Shown: positions 45,695 through 55,363 of the stretch, piece by piece
Layout of the letters: each line of letters begins with the position of its first letter
Position numbering within the stretch: the stretch's first letter is position 1
Assembly (NCBI RefSeq): GCF_003457605.1
Contig: NZ_QRAN01000020.1
Location: 1-64,000 of the forward strand
Length of the DNA stretch: 64,000 nucleotides
Source of the DNA: Seongchinamella sediminis
GTDB taxonomy: Bacteria; Pseudomonadota; Gammaproteobacteria; Pseudomonadales; Halieaceae
Reading direction: 5' to 3'
The notes under the pieces: generated by a model
What the model was told of the DNA's origin: nothing
The model's input: only the letters and a program-made list of their open reading frames with translations
The model's database searches: none
Position numbers and translations under genes: made by a program

Positions 45695-47602
45695 ATGTGT
45701 GGTATCGCCGGTATTTTCGACTTGCAGCAGCAGCGAGAGCCCGATCGCGAGCTGCTGGCCGCCATGAACCAGACCCAGTTCCATCGCGGTCCCGACGAGG
45801 GCGGCATGCACACGGAACCGGGGGTGGGTCTTGCCCACCGGCGCCTGTCCATTATCGATCTTGCCAGCGGCCAACAGCCCATGTTCAGCGCCGACGGCAA
45901 TCTTTGCGTCACCTACAACGGTGAAATCTACAATTTTCAGGCGCTTATGCAGGAGCTGCGTGGCCTGGGTTACGAGTTTCGCACGCACTGCGACACCGAG
46001 GTTATCCTCTACGCCTGGCAGGCCTGGGGCGAGGACTGTGTGCAGCGGTTCCGCGGCATGTTTGCCTTCGCCCTGTACGACCGGGCTGCGCGCAGCCTGT
46101 TCCTGGCTCGGGACCGCTTCGGGATAAAACCCCTGTTCTACAGCATCCTTGCCGATGGCCAGCTTGTCTTCGGCTCGGAACTGAAGGTACTCAAGGCCCA
46201 TCCACAGCTGCCTCGACAGCTAGACCCCAGGGCGGTGGAAGACTACTTCGCCCTGGGTTATGTGCCTGAGCCGAAGACCATCTACCGCGATGTGTACAAG
46301 CTTCGTCCCGGGCATACCTTGCTCTTGAAGCAAGGACAGCCGGTGCCACAACAGAGACAGTACTGGGACATTCCCTTTACCCCGGTGGCGGTGGCTGACG
46401 AGCGGGACCTGCAGGCCGAGCTGCTGGCGTGGCTGCGCGAGGCGGTGCAGGTACGGCTGGTGGCCGAGGTACCCCTGGGGGCTTTCCTCTCCGGCGGCGT
46501 CGACTCCAGCGCCGTGGTGGCAATGATGGCCGGGCTGCAGGATGAGCCGGTAAATACCTGCGCCATCGGCTTTGACGTCAAGCAGTTCAATGAAACCGAA
46601 TACGCCGGCATGGTCGCCGAGCGCTATCACACCAATCACTTCCAGGAGACCGTGAGCAGCGAGGATTTCGGCCTGCTGGATGAACTGGCGGCACTCTACG
46701 ACGAACCCTATGCCGACAGCTCCGCCATTCCCACCTACCGGGTCTGTCAGCTCGCCAGGCGGCGGGTGACGGTTGCCCTATCCGGCGACGGTGGCGACGA
46801 GCACTTTGCCGGCTACCGGCGTTACCGCTGGCATATGCACGAGGAGCGGCTGCGCCGGGCCATGCCCCTCGGCCTGCGCCGGCCGCTGTTTGGCGCCCTG
46901 GGGCGCTTGTACCCCAAGGCAGACTGGGCGCCGCGGGTGTTCCGGGCCAAGACCACCTTCCAGGCGCTGGCCCGCGATTCGGTGCAGGCCTACCTCCACT
47001 CGGTGTCCATTTGCAGCGATGAGCAACGCGCAGCGCTGTTCAGTGAGGGCTTCAAGCGCGAGTTGCAGGGTTATTCCGTACACAGTGTGTTCGATGAGCA
47101 CGCCGCAAACAGTCCCACCGATGACCCCCTGTCCCTGATCCAGTACCTGGATATGAAAACCTACCTGGTGGGCGACATCCTCACCAAGGTCGATCGCGCC
47201 AGTATGGCCCACGCGCTGGAAGTGCGGGTGCCGTTCCTCGACCACCCGTTCACCGAGTGGGTATCCGGCTTGCCCCCGGCGTACAAGCTGCGCGGCGCGG
47301 AGGGCAAATACCTGTTGAAGAAGTCCCTGGAACCTCACCTGCCGCACGACGTGTTGTACCGCGACAAGATGGGCTTCGGCGTACCCCTGGCCAAGTGGTT
47401 CCGCGGCCCCCTGCGCGAACGCCTGCGCCGGGACCTGCTGGAAAGCGGTGGCCTGGCGGCTACCGGCCTGTTCAACCAGGCCTACCTCACGCGGCTGGTG
47501 GACGAACACCAGGCGGGTATTCGCGACCACAGCGCTCCCCTGTGGACCCTGCTGATGTTCCAGGCCACCGTGCGCGACGATCAATTCGTTGTGAATGGGT
47601 GA
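45695..47602 (+). CDS. XrtA-associated asparagine synthase-like amidotransferase (TIGR03108)
   Basis: A 635-residue glutamine-dependent enzyme. The N-terminal glutaminase domain has the nucleophile Cys2 (MCGIAGIF) plus HRGPDEGG and LAHRRLSIIDL. The ATP-pyrophosphatase domain shows FLSGGVDSSAVVAMM (about residue 266), LSGDGGDEHFAGYRRY and YLLKKSLEP. It matches the exosortase-A amidotransferase. It should amidate a carboxylate, perhaps a uronic acid of the EPS. Compare the second copy at 53608, which lacks Cys2. Confidence 0.92.
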   Translation: MCGIAGIFDLQQQREPDRELLAAMNQTQFHRGPDEGGMHTEPGVGLAHRRLSIIDLASGQQPMFSADGNLCVTYNGEIYNFQALMQELRGLGYEFRTHCDTEVILYAWQAWGEDCVQRFRGMFAFALYDRAARSLFLARDRFGIKPLFYSILADGQLVFGSELKVLKAHPQLPRQLDPRAVEDYFALGYVPEPKTIYRDVYKLRPGHTLLLKQGQPVPQQRQYWDIPFTPVAVADERDLQAELLAWLREAVQVRLVAEVPLGAFLSGGVDSSAVVAMMAGLQDEPVNTCAIGFDVKQFNETEYAGMVAERYHTNHFQETVSSEDFGLLDELAALYDEPYADSSAIPTYRVCQLARRRVTVALSGDGGDEHFAGYRRYRWHMHEERLRRAMPLGLRRPLFGALGRLYPKADWAPRVFRAKTTFQALARDSVQAYLHSVSICSDEQRAALFSEGFKRELQGYSVHSVFDEHAANSPTDDPLSLIQYLDMKTYLVGDILTKVDRASMAHALEVRVPFLDHPFTEWVSGLPPAYKLRGAEGKYLLKKSLEPHLPHDVLYRDKMGFGVPLAKWFRGPLRERLRRDLLESGGLAATGLFNQAYLTRLVDEHQAGIRDHSAPLWTLLMFQATVRDDQFVVNG

Positions 47603-47612
47603 GGGCACGGCC

Positions 47613-48821
47613 ATGCGCATCCTGCATATCCTCGACCATTCCATTCCACTGCACAGCGGCTACACCTTTCGCACTCGCAATATCCTGCGCCAGCAACGTG
47701 CGCTTGGCTGGTACACAGCCCATGTTACCGGCCTGAAGCAGGGGAACTGCGAGAACGCAGAAGAAACTGTCGATGATTTGAGTTTTTACCGGACTCGGCC
47801 CACGGCCGGTCCGTTCTCGCGGCTGCCCGTGCTCGACCAGTGGGACGTGGTCCGCACCCTGGCCCGGCGGATAGAGGAGGTGGCGGCCATTGAGCAGCCT
47901 GACATCCTGCATGCCCATTCACCGGCCCTGAACGGCCTGGCGGCCCTGCGCGCGGGGCGCAAGCTGAACCTGCCCGTGGTTTATGAGTGTCGTGCCTTCT
48001 GGGAGGACGCTGCCGTCGACCACGGTACCAGCCGCGAGTGGGGCCTGCGCTACCGGCTGAGCCGGGCTCTGGAAACCCGGGTATTCCAGCAGGCGGATGC
48101 CGTTACCACGATTTGCGAGGGCCTGCGAGCGGAAATCGCCGAGCGGGGTCTTCCGGCGCGTAAAATCACGGTCATCCCCAACGCGGTAGATACCGACAGT
48201 TTCACTTTTGGCGCCGGGGCCGATCCCGGACTGCAGCAGGAACTCGGCCTTGCCGGTAAAACCGTGCTCGGGTTTATCGGCTCCTTTTATGCTTACGAAG
48301 GTATTCCGCTGCTGTTGCAGGCACTCCCGCAACTGCTGCCCCAGCATCCGGACCTGCGGCTGTTACTGGTGGGCGGGGGACCGCAGGAAGCAACAATCCG
48401 TACCTGCATCGAAGAGCAGGGTCTGCAGGATGTGGTGATCCTCACCGGCCGGGTACCCCATGACCAGGTGCAGGACTATTACAACCTGGTGGATATTTTT
48501 GCCTATCCACGCCTGCCCATGCGCCTGACGGACCTCGTTACCCCGCTAAAGCCCCTGGAGGCGATGGCCCAGGGGCGGCTGGTGGTGGCCTCGGACGTGG
48601 GTGGGCACAGGGAACTGATCGATGACGGCGTTACCGGGCAGCTGTTTAAGGCGGGGGATGCGGATGCGCTGGCTGCAGCAGTGGCTGATCTGCTCGACCA
48701 TACGGCAAGGTGGCCATTGCTGAAAGAAAAGGGCCGCCAGTTCGTCGAAACCGAACGCAACTGGGCCACCAGCGTGGCGCGCTATGGTTCGGTGTATGCG
48801 TCTCTGGCGGGGGCGGGCTGA
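47613..48821 (+). CDS. XrtA-associated glycosyltransferase, GT4 type (TIGR04063)
   Basis: A 402-residue GT-B enzyme starting at ATG 47613. Seen: ILHILDHSIPLHSGYTFRT at the N-terminus, YECRAFWEDAAVDHG, NAVDTDSF, GFIGSFYAYEGIPLLL, and the donor site DLVTPLKPLEAMAQGRLVVAS. It belongs to the TIGR04063 exosortase group. Located 10 bases after the amidotransferase gene and joined to the next by a TGATG overlap. Confidence 0.9.
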   Translation: MRILHILDHSIPLHSGYTFRTRNILRQQRALGWYTAHVTGLKQGNCENAEETVDDLSFYRTRPTAGPFSRLPVLDQWDVVRTLARRIEEVAAIEQPDILHAHSPALNGLAALRAGRKLNLPVVYECRAFWEDAAVDHGTSREWGLRYRLSRALETRVFQQADAVTTICEGLRAEIAERGLPARKITVIPNAVDTDSFTFGAGADPGLQQELGLAGKTVLGFIGSFYAYEGIPLLLQALPQLLPQHPDLRLLLVGGGPQEATIRTCIEEQGLQDVVILTGRVPHDQVQDYYNLVDIFAYPRLPMRLTDLVTPLKPLEAMAQGRLVVASDVGGHRELIDDGVTGQLFKAGDADALAAAVADLLDHTARWPLLKEKGRQFVETERNWATSVARYGSVYASLAGAG

Positions 48822-50071
48822 TGCTGGAGACGAGTCCCCGCCTGGTGGTGTTTTCCACGCTCTTTCCCGGCAGCGCCCAGCCGACCGCAGGCCTGTTCAT
48901 CCGCGAGCGCATGTTTCGGGTGGCGAATGAACTTCCCGTCGTGGTGGTGGCGCCCAAACCCTGGTTTCCCCTGCAGGGCCTGATTCGCCTGTTTCGTCCC
49001 GGTTTTCGCCCGTCTGCACCTCGCCACGAATGCCAGCAGGGCGTGGATGTATACCAGCCACGCTTTCTCTCCATTCCTGGCCTGGCAAAGTCCCTCGATG
49101 GCATACTGATGGCCCTGTCACTCTACTGGCCGATGAAAAGACTGCGGGCGCGTTTCGGTTTTAACATCATTGACTCACACTTTGGCTACCCGGAAGGCTA
49201 TGCCGCTGTACAACTCGGCCGCTGGCTGAAATGTCCGGTAACCCTAACCCTGCGCGGCACCGAAGTTCGCCATGCCCGCGACAAAGCCCTCAGGCCCTTG
49301 CTGATCAAGGCGCTCACGGGTGCAGATCGGGTTATTACAGTTTCCGATTCTCTGCGCCGCCTGGCGCTGGAGTTGGGCGTGGCACCCGGGCGGGCCCAGG
49401 TGGTAGCCAACGGTGTAGACGCGGATAAATTCTATCCGGCCGATCGCGCCGCCATGCGCGCGAAATTCAACCTGCCCGCCGGGGCCAGGGTGTTGATCAC
49501 GGTGGGTGGCCTGGTAGAGAGAAAGGGCTTTCACCGGGTGATAGAATTAATGCCGGCTTTACTGCGCCAGTTTCCTGACCTGCACTACCTGATAGTGGGC
49601 GGTGCCAGCGCGGAGGGTGACTGGGGACCTCGCTTGAGAGAACAGGTTGACACCCTGGGGCTTGCCGAGCGAGTGCATTTTCTCGGCACGATACCGCCCG
49701 AAGCCCTCCGCGAGCCTCTCTCCGCGGCAGATGTATTCGTGCTCTCCACCCGCAATGAGGGATGGGCCAATGTGCTGCTGGAAGCCATGGCCTGCGGCCT
49801 GCCGGTGGTGACCACCGATGTGGGTGGCAACGCCGAAGTGGTGGCGCAACCCGAACTGGGTATGGTAGTGCCCTTCGACGACGCCCCGGCGCTGCAACAG
49901 GCCCTTGCCCAGGCCTTGCAGCAGCAGTGGGATCACGATGCCATCGTCAATTACGCGCGGGATAATGGCTGGGGCCAGCGCATCGATCTCTTGTGCGGGA
50001 TATTTGCCGAGCTGGCGAAGCAGGGAGCCATGAGCGGGCGCGAACTGCCGCAGGCGGGGGGCGCTGATTGA
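48821..50071 (+). CDS. glycosyltransferase, GT4 family
   Basis: A 416-residue GT-B enzyme starting at ATG 48821. Seen: FSTLFPGSAQPTAGLFIRER at the N-terminus, DSHFGYPEG, NGVDADKFYPAD, TVGGLVERKGFHRVIELMP and LSTRNEGWANVLLEAMACGLPVV. It resembles the exosortase-locus transferases, though I cannot assign it to a named subfamily. Its start overlaps the previous stop and its stop overlaps the next start. Confidence 0.85.
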   Translation: MLETSPRLVVFSTLFPGSAQPTAGLFIRERMFRVANELPVVVVAPKPWFPLQGLIRLFRPGFRPSAPRHECQQGVDVYQPRFLSIPGLAKSLDGILMALSLYWPMKRLRARFGFNIIDSHFGYPEGYAAVQLGRWLKCPVTLTLRGTEVRHARDKALRPLLIKALTGADRVITVSDSLRRLALELGVAPGRAQVVANGVDADKFYPADRAAMRAKFNLPAGARVLITVGGLVERKGFHRVIELMPALLRQFPDLHYLIVGGASAEGDWGPRLREQVDTLGLAERVHFLGTIPPEALREPLSAADVFVLSTRNEGWANVLLEAMACGLPVVTTDVGGNAEVVAQPELGMVVPFDDAPALQQALAQALQQQWDHDAIVNYARDNGWGQRIDLLCGIFAELAKQGAMSGRELPQAGGAD

Positions 50072-50904
50072 TGGCCAGCTATCGGCTAGAAGAGTGGCTG
50101 CGGCGCCTGTTTGTCATGCGCAAGACCGTGGGGCAGGCTTTATCTGCCGGGCGCAACAGGGCGGGCCAGCATGTCGCCTTTATTGCCGGCGTGCAGCGTT
50201 CCGGAACCAACATGATGATGGACGTCCTGGAACGCAGCGCGGAGACCGATGTCTACCACGAGCGAGACCGGCGTGCCTTCGACAACTACCAGATGCGCCA
50301 GCCGGCAGTGATACACAGCCTGCTGCGGCGCTCCAGGGGGCGCTGTTTTGTGATCAAGTCCCTGTGCGAGCTGCAACACCTGCAACGCCTGATGGAAGAG
50401 TTCACGCCCGCGCGTACGGTTTGGATCGTGCGCGACTACCGCGATGTGGTCAATTCGATGTGCAAATCCTTTGGCAACCAGGGCAAACAGGTCAAGCGCA
50501 TTGCCGTGGATCGCGATGCTGACGGCTGGCAGGGCCAGGGCATGAGCGATGCCACCCATGCGCTGGTGCGCGACCATGTCCACGACGCTATTAGCGACCC
50601 CAGTGCGGCTGCGCTGATCTGGTATTTTCGCAACCAGTTGTATTTTGACCAGGGCCTCGATGGTGACCCCCGGGTGTTGCTGGTGCGCTACGAATCACTG
50701 GTGACACAGCCGGAACCCGAGTTCCGGCGGATCTTCGCCTTTCTCGACCTGGCCTATCGGCGCGGGCACAGTCGCAAGGTGGTGCCTCACTCTATTCGCA
50801 AAGCACGCGAGCCCGATATTGAACAGCCGATCCGTGACCTCTGTGAGGCAATGATGGGGCGATTTGACGGCCTGCGCCCACTGACAGGGGAGCTCGCCTC
50901 ATGA
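50071..50904 (+). CDS. sulfotransferase-family protein 1
   Basis: A 277-residue P-loop sulfotransferase-like protein. The 5'-phosphosulfate loop reads GVQRSGTNMMMDVLERS (about residues 40-56), and the 3'-phosphate site region VWIVRDYRDVVNSM is present (about 122-135). A classic PAPS-dependent enzyme would use these. It would sulfate a sugar of the EPS. It sits between a glycosyltransferase gene and the CapK-like gene with overlapping ends. Confidence 0.8.
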   Translation: MASYRLEEWLRRLFVMRKTVGQALSAGRNRAGQHVAFIAGVQRSGTNMMMDVLERSAETDVYHERDRRAFDNYQMRQPAVIHSLLRRSRGRCFVIKSLCELQHLQRLMEEFTPARTVWIVRDYRDVVNSMCKSFGNQGKQVKRIAVDRDADGWQGQGMSDATHALVRDHVHDAISDPSAAALIWYFRNQLYFDQGLDGDPRVLLVRYESLVTQPEPEFRRIFAFLDLAYRRGHSRKVVPHSIRKAREPDIEQPIRDLCEAMMGRFDGLRPLTGELAS

Positions 50905-52292
50905 GCCCCTCGCTCTATACCCGGCTGGCAGCGGGTCTGGTATTTCCTCTTCACGAGGGTCTGAAAGGGCACAGTACCGTGAAGGTGCGCCGCGCGCTGG
51001 AGCAAAGCCAGTGGTGGAGCGCGGAGCAGTTGCGGGACCTGCAGATGGGGCGACTGCGCGACCTGCTGGAGCACGCCGCGGCCGAGGTACCTTACTACCG
51101 GGAACTGCTGCAGCGCTTGCAGCTGAACCCTGCAGATTTCCAGCAACTGGCCGATCTGCAGCAACTGCCCTTTTTGACCAAGCCGCTGATTCGGGCTAAT
51201 GAGGAAGCGCTTAAATCCTCGCGGGCTCAGGGACTTTCCCGGTTCAATACTGGCGGTTCCAGCGGTGAGCCGCTGATCTTTTTCATTGGCAAGGAGCGGG
51301 TAAGCCACGATGTCGCCGCCAAGTGGCGTGCCACGCGCTGGTGGGGAGTGGACATCGGCGACCCGGAGATTGTGATCTGGGGCTCACCCATTGAACTGGG
51401 CACGCAGGATCGACTGCGAGCCCTGCGTGACAAACTTCTGCGGACGCGGCTGCTGGCAGCCTTCGAGATGTCGGAGAGCAAGCTCGACAGTTTTATCGAC
51501 ACGATCCGCAACACCCGGCCTCGCATGCTGTTTGGTTACCCCTCTGCGCTGGCCCACATCGCGGAGCGGGCCGCGCAGCAGGGGCAGCGTATGGACAAGC
51601 TGGGAATTCGTGTCGCCTTCGTCACCTCGGAGCGGCTTTACGACCACCAGCGGGAACTGATCGAGACCGTATTTGGTTGCCCGGTGGCCAATGGCTACGG
51701 TGGTCGCGATGCCGGCTTTATCGCCCATGCCTGCCTCGAAGGCAATATGCACATCACCGCGGAAGATATTATCGTCGAGATCGTCGACCCGGAGGGGCAG
51801 GTTCTGCCCCCTGGTCAGGCGGGCGAGATCGTGGTCACCCATCTGGCCACGCGCGACTATCCCTTCATTCGTTACCGCACCGGCGACGTAGGCGTGCTTT
51901 CGGCTGCCGCCTGTTCCTGTGGCCGGGGGCTCCCTGTGCTCGATTCCATCGAAGGGCGCAGCACGGACTTTGTCGTCGCCCGGGACGGCACGGTAATGCA
52001 CGGCCTGGCCCTGATCTACATCGTACGTGACATTCCCGGAGTCGCCCGTTTCAAGATCGTTCAGGAGAGCCTGGATCACACCCGGTTTCTGCTGGTCATT
52101 ACAGCCGAATTTGACCCTGGCTGTATCTCCGGCATCGAGCAGGCAGCGCGCCAGCGGCTGGGCACCGGCGTGCGGGTAGACGTGGAGCAGGTAGCGGAGA
52201 TCCCCGCTGAAGCTTCGGGCAAGTTTCGCTACGTTATCAGCCGGGTCGCCGACCAGTCAGGCGTACAACAGGACTCCAGAGGTGCTGCATGA
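50901..52292 (+). CDS. CapK/PaaK-like adenylate-forming enzyme
   Basis: A 463-residue ANL-related protein of the phenylacetate-CoA ligase/CapK type. Seen: VPYYRELLQRLQ, FLTKPLIRANEE, then RFNTGGSSGEPLIFFIG (P-loop), GYGGRDAGFIAHAC, and the C-terminal GEIVVTHLATRDYPFIRYRTGDVG. CapK-type members in capsule loci are thought to add acyl or amino acyl groups to sugars. The activated acid is unknown. Overlaps the sulfotransferase and O-ligase genes by 4 bases each. Confidence 0.85.
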   Translation: MSPSLYTRLAAGLVFPLHEGLKGHSTVKVRRALEQSQWWSAEQLRDLQMGRLRDLLEHAAAEVPYYRELLQRLQLNPADFQQLADLQQLPFLTKPLIRANEEALKSSRAQGLSRFNTGGSSGEPLIFFIGKERVSHDVAAKWRATRWWGVDIGDPEIVIWGSPIELGTQDRLRALRDKLLRTRLLAAFEMSESKLDSFIDTIRNTRPRMLFGYPSALAHIAERAAQQGQRMDKLGIRVAFVTSERLYDHQRELIETVFGCPVANGYGGRDAGFIAHACLEGNMHITAEDIIVEIVDPEGQVLPPGQAGEIVVTHLATRDYPFIRYRTGDVGVLSAAACSCGRGLPVLDSIEGRSTDFVVARDGTVMHGLALIYIVRDIPGVARFKIVQESLDHTRFLLVITAEFDPGCISGIEQAARQRLGTGVRVDVEQVAEIPAEASGKFRYVISRVADQSGVQQDSRGAA

Positions 52293-53608
52293 GAGACGTT
52301 TTCGTTACCCTGGTCATATTCGGCATATTGCCCTTTATTCTGTGGCGACCCTGGCTGGGCATACTGGCCTGGTCGTGGCTGGGTTATATGAATCCCCACC
52401 GCCTGACCTGGAGCTTTGCCTACGACATGCCCTTTGCGCTAATGATAGCGCTGGTGACATTGATTGGCTTGTTCGCGAGTAAAGAACCCAAGCGCATACC
52501 CTGGACTCGTGAGACTATCTTACTTTTGGTAATGATTTGCTGGATGTTAATGACCACCTGTTTTGCTCTGGTACAGAATCCGGCCTGGGAGCAGTGGGAT
52601 AAAGTCTGGCGCGTGATGCTGATGACCTACGTAACCATGATGCTGATTACGGATGAATATCGCATTAAGATGCTTGTATTCGTCATTGCACTGTCGCTAG
52701 GTTTTTATGGCTTCAAAGGAGGAATATTTACCCTTACTGGGGGGAGTGTCCACCAAGTGTTAGGCCCAGCGAAGTCTTTCATTGGTGAACGCAACTCTAT
52801 TGGGCTGGCGTTGATCATGACGGTGCCTCTCCTACACTACATGCAGTTACAGGTGACGCGAAGGTATGTCCGCTATGCATTGCTCGTGGGCATTGTATTG
52901 ACTCTGGTTGCAATCATCGGTACCCACTCACGTGGTGCACTGGTTGGCATCACTGCCATGCTGTTCTTCTTTTTTCTTAAGTCCCGCAAGAAGATATCGA
53001 CAGTGTTGGTCATGATTCCTTTGGTCTATGTCATGTACACGGTCATGCCGGATGAGTGGTTTGAGCGCATGCAGACAATTGAGACCTGGCAGGATGATAA
53101 TTCGGCCTCGGAAAGAGTCAGAGCCTGGGGCAACGCCCTCAACCTGGCTAACTGGCGTTTTATCGGCGGTGGCATGCGGGCCCTGGTTTATTACGGCGGT
53201 CGTGACTCCCACAGCATTTATTTCGGCATGCTCGGTGAGCACGGTTGGGCAGGGCTAGGCATGTTTTTGCTCCTGTTGTTTTTTACCTGGCGCTCGGGGA
53301 GTTGGATCATCCGCAACACCCGAAAACGCAAAGACCTGTTCTGGGCGCGGGACCTGGCAGCCATGGTGCAGGTAAGCCTCGTGGGCTACATGGCCGCAGG
53401 AGCCTTCCTGGGGCTGCAGTATTTTGACCTCTATTATCATCTGGTGGCGATCATTGTGGTTACTCGAGTCGTTGTGGAACAACGACTCACCGAAGCGGAG
53501 AAGAGTGTGCTCGCCAAAAGCGACGGCGAGACGACAGATTCGGGAGGCCGCACATTACACGCCCCTGGTAGACCGCGGCGCGGCGCCGCTATCGTCGGAG
53601 GCGGTTGA
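52289..53608 (+). CDS. O-antigen ligase / polymerase-like membrane protein (TIGR03097)
   Basis: A 439-residue polytopic protein with about ten spans. The conserved feature of Wzy_C/O-ligase proteins is present: GTHSRGALVGITA and, before a large periplasmic loop, RDSHSIYFGMLGEHGWAGLGMF. It matches the putative exosortase-A O-glycosylation ligase family. It could join the polymer repeat units or attach the glycan to an acceptor. The C-terminus is a charged cytoplasmic tail. Confidence 0.88.
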   Translation: MRDVFVTLVIFGILPFILWRPWLGILAWSWLGYMNPHRLTWSFAYDMPFALMIALVTLIGLFASKEPKRIPWTRETILLLVMICWMLMTTCFALVQNPAWEQWDKVWRVMLMTYVTMMLITDEYRIKMLVFVIALSLGFYGFKGGIFTLTGGSVHQVLGPAKSFIGERNSIGLALIMTVPLLHYMQLQVTRRYVRYALLVGIVLTLVAIIGTHSRGALVGITAMLFFFFLKSRKKISTVLVMIPLVYVMYTVMPDEWFERMQTIETWQDDNSASERVRAWGNALNLANWRFIGGGMRALVYYGGRDSHSIYFGMLGEHGWAGLGMFLLLLFFTWRSGSWIIRNTRKRKDLFWARDLAAMVQVSLVGYMAAGAFLGLQYFDLYYHLVAIIVVTRVVVEQRLTEAEKSVLAKSDGETTDSGGRTLHAPGRPRRGAAIVGGG

Positions 53609-55362
53609 TGCTCCATCTGCTTGGAAGTCTGCGCTCCGGTGACGGTGATATGGCGATCGAAGCTGGCAGCCTGGCACGCTGCATGCAGCGACAGCTAAGC
53701 GTCGCCATACAGGGCCTGCCTCAGTGGCAGGATGCGGAACTGGCAGGAATGGCGCAGCGACACGGCCACGCGGCGGCGCTGCTGGAAGGCTATCACCGCA
53801 ATGGCTCGAAGGTCCTGGAAATCCTGCACGGAGGGTTTGCGCTGGTTGTCCAGGATACAGGCAAGGGAAACTTGGCTCTGCTGGCCTGCGACCGCAGTGG
53901 CATCGTACCCCTGTTCCATGCCGCGAGTGGCGACGGGCTGGTATTTGGGAGCCGCGCTGACCAGGTGGCGGCCCATCCCGGCGTGGATGACGCTTTGCAT
54001 CCCCAGGCGCTCTACGACTACCTCTATTTTCATATCGTTCCCGGGCCTGAGACGGTGTTCACTGGCGTGCAACGGCTCCAGCCCGGCGAATGTCTCTACT
54101 GTGAGGAAAACGAGACTCGCCTGGATCGCTATTGGGTAATGGAATACGACGAACAAGGCCTGGAAGGTAATCCGGCCCAATGGCGCCAGCAGTTTTTGGA
54201 CCTGGTGCGGACGGCAGTGCAACGCCGAGCTGACGACGGGGTGAAAGTAGGTGCATTTCTCAGCGGTGGTACCGATAGCTCCACTGTCAGTGGAATGCTC
54301 AGTCAACTGGGCGAAGAGCCAGCACGCACCTATTCAATCGGTTTTAACGCCCCGGGCTATGACGAAATGGAGTACGCCCGCCTGGTGGCGCGCCACTTTA
54401 ACACGGAACACCACGAGTACTATGTCACGGCAGAGGACGTGGTGGCGGCGATTCCGCAGGTGGCCAGGCAGTTTGACCAACCTTTTGCCAATGCCTCGGC
54501 GGTTCCCAGCTACTATTGTGCGCGCATGGCGAAGGAGGATGGCATCGAGCGCCTGCTGGCCGGTGATGGCGGCGACGAGTTGTTTGGCGGCAACTACCGG
54601 TATGCCAAGCAACAGATGTTCTCGTGGTATGAACGGGTGCCCAGGTCATTGCGCCGCCTCGCGGTAGAGCCAGTTTTACTGCGTACTCCCCTCGGCGATT
54701 TAGGTCCGGCGCGCAAGCTTTCCAGTTATATACAACAGGCGGTGCTACCCATGCCGGAACGCATGGAAAGTTATAACCTTCTTGATCGTCTCGGGCCGCG
54801 AAAGGTGCTTACCGATTCGGCATTGAGCCGAATAGATACCGGCGCGCCGATGCGGTTAATTCGGGAGACATATCACAGCGCCCAGACCCGGCAGATGCTC
54901 AATCGCATGTTGGCGGTTGATATGCGCTTCACCCTGGCAGACAGTGACTTGCCCAAGGTGACCGGTGCCTGCAGCATGGCGGGTATCGAGGTGGATTTTC
55001 CCTTCCTCGACGATGACCTGGTAGCCTTCTCGGCCTTGCTGCCAGTGCGGGAAAAGGTCAGGGGAACCCGGTTGCGCCATCTGTTCAAAGAAGCCCTGCG
55101 CGGTTTTTTGCCCGACGAGGTTCTCACCAAGAAGAAGCAGGGCTTCGGATTACCCTTTGGCCTCTGGCTGGTGGAGCATCCGGGTTTGCGGGAACTCACC
55201 CATGACAGCCTCACCAGCCTCAAGCGCCGGGACCTGGTGCGCCCCGAATTTATCGATGAATTACTGGGCCGGCACCATGGAGAACATGCGGCTTACTACG
55301 GCACCATGGTCTGGACCCTGTTGATGCTGGAACAGTGGTTGGCTGCCCGGGAACGGCCTTGA
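53608..55362 (+). CDS. asparagine synthase-like protein lacking the catalytic N-terminal Cys
   Basis: A 584-residue protein starting at ATG 53608 (a TTG just before is less likely). It has the two-domain layout of asparagine synthase B, but the N-terminus reads MLHLLGSLRSGDGD, with no Cys2, so the glutaminase nucleophile is missing; the rest of that domain is recognisable (LHGGFALVVQD, LLACDRSGIVPLFH). The synthetase domain is intact: FLSGGTDSSTVSGML (about 218), LAGDGGDELFGGNYRY and KKKQGFGLPFG. It could use free ammonia or another amine, or be an acyl-adenylating enzyme of a different kind. It is coupled to its neighbours by start-stop overlaps. Confidence 0.85.
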   Translation: MLHLLGSLRSGDGDMAIEAGSLARCMQRQLSVAIQGLPQWQDAELAGMAQRHGHAAALLEGYHRNGSKVLEILHGGFALVVQDTGKGNLALLACDRSGIVPLFHAASGDGLVFGSRADQVAAHPGVDDALHPQALYDYLYFHIVPGPETVFTGVQRLQPGECLYCEENETRLDRYWVMEYDEQGLEGNPAQWRQQFLDLVRTAVQRRADDGVKVGAFLSGGTDSSTVSGMLSQLGEEPARTYSIGFNAPGYDEMEYARLVARHFNTEHHEYYVTAEDVVAAIPQVARQFDQPFANASAVPSYYCARMAKEDGIERLLAGDGGDELFGGNYRYAKQQMFSWYERVPRSLRRLAVEPVLLRTPLGDLGPARKLSSYIQQAVLPMPERMESYNLLDRLGPRKVLTDSALSRIDTGAPMRLIRETYHSAQTRQMLNRMLAVDMRFTLADSDLPKVTGACSMAGIEVDFPFLDDDLVAFSALLPVREKVRGTRLRHLFKEALRGFLPDEVLTKKKQGFGLPFGLWLVEHPGLRELTHDSLTSLKRRDLVRPEFIDELLGRHHGEHAAYYGTMVWTLLMLEQWLAARERP

Positions 55363-55363
55363 T

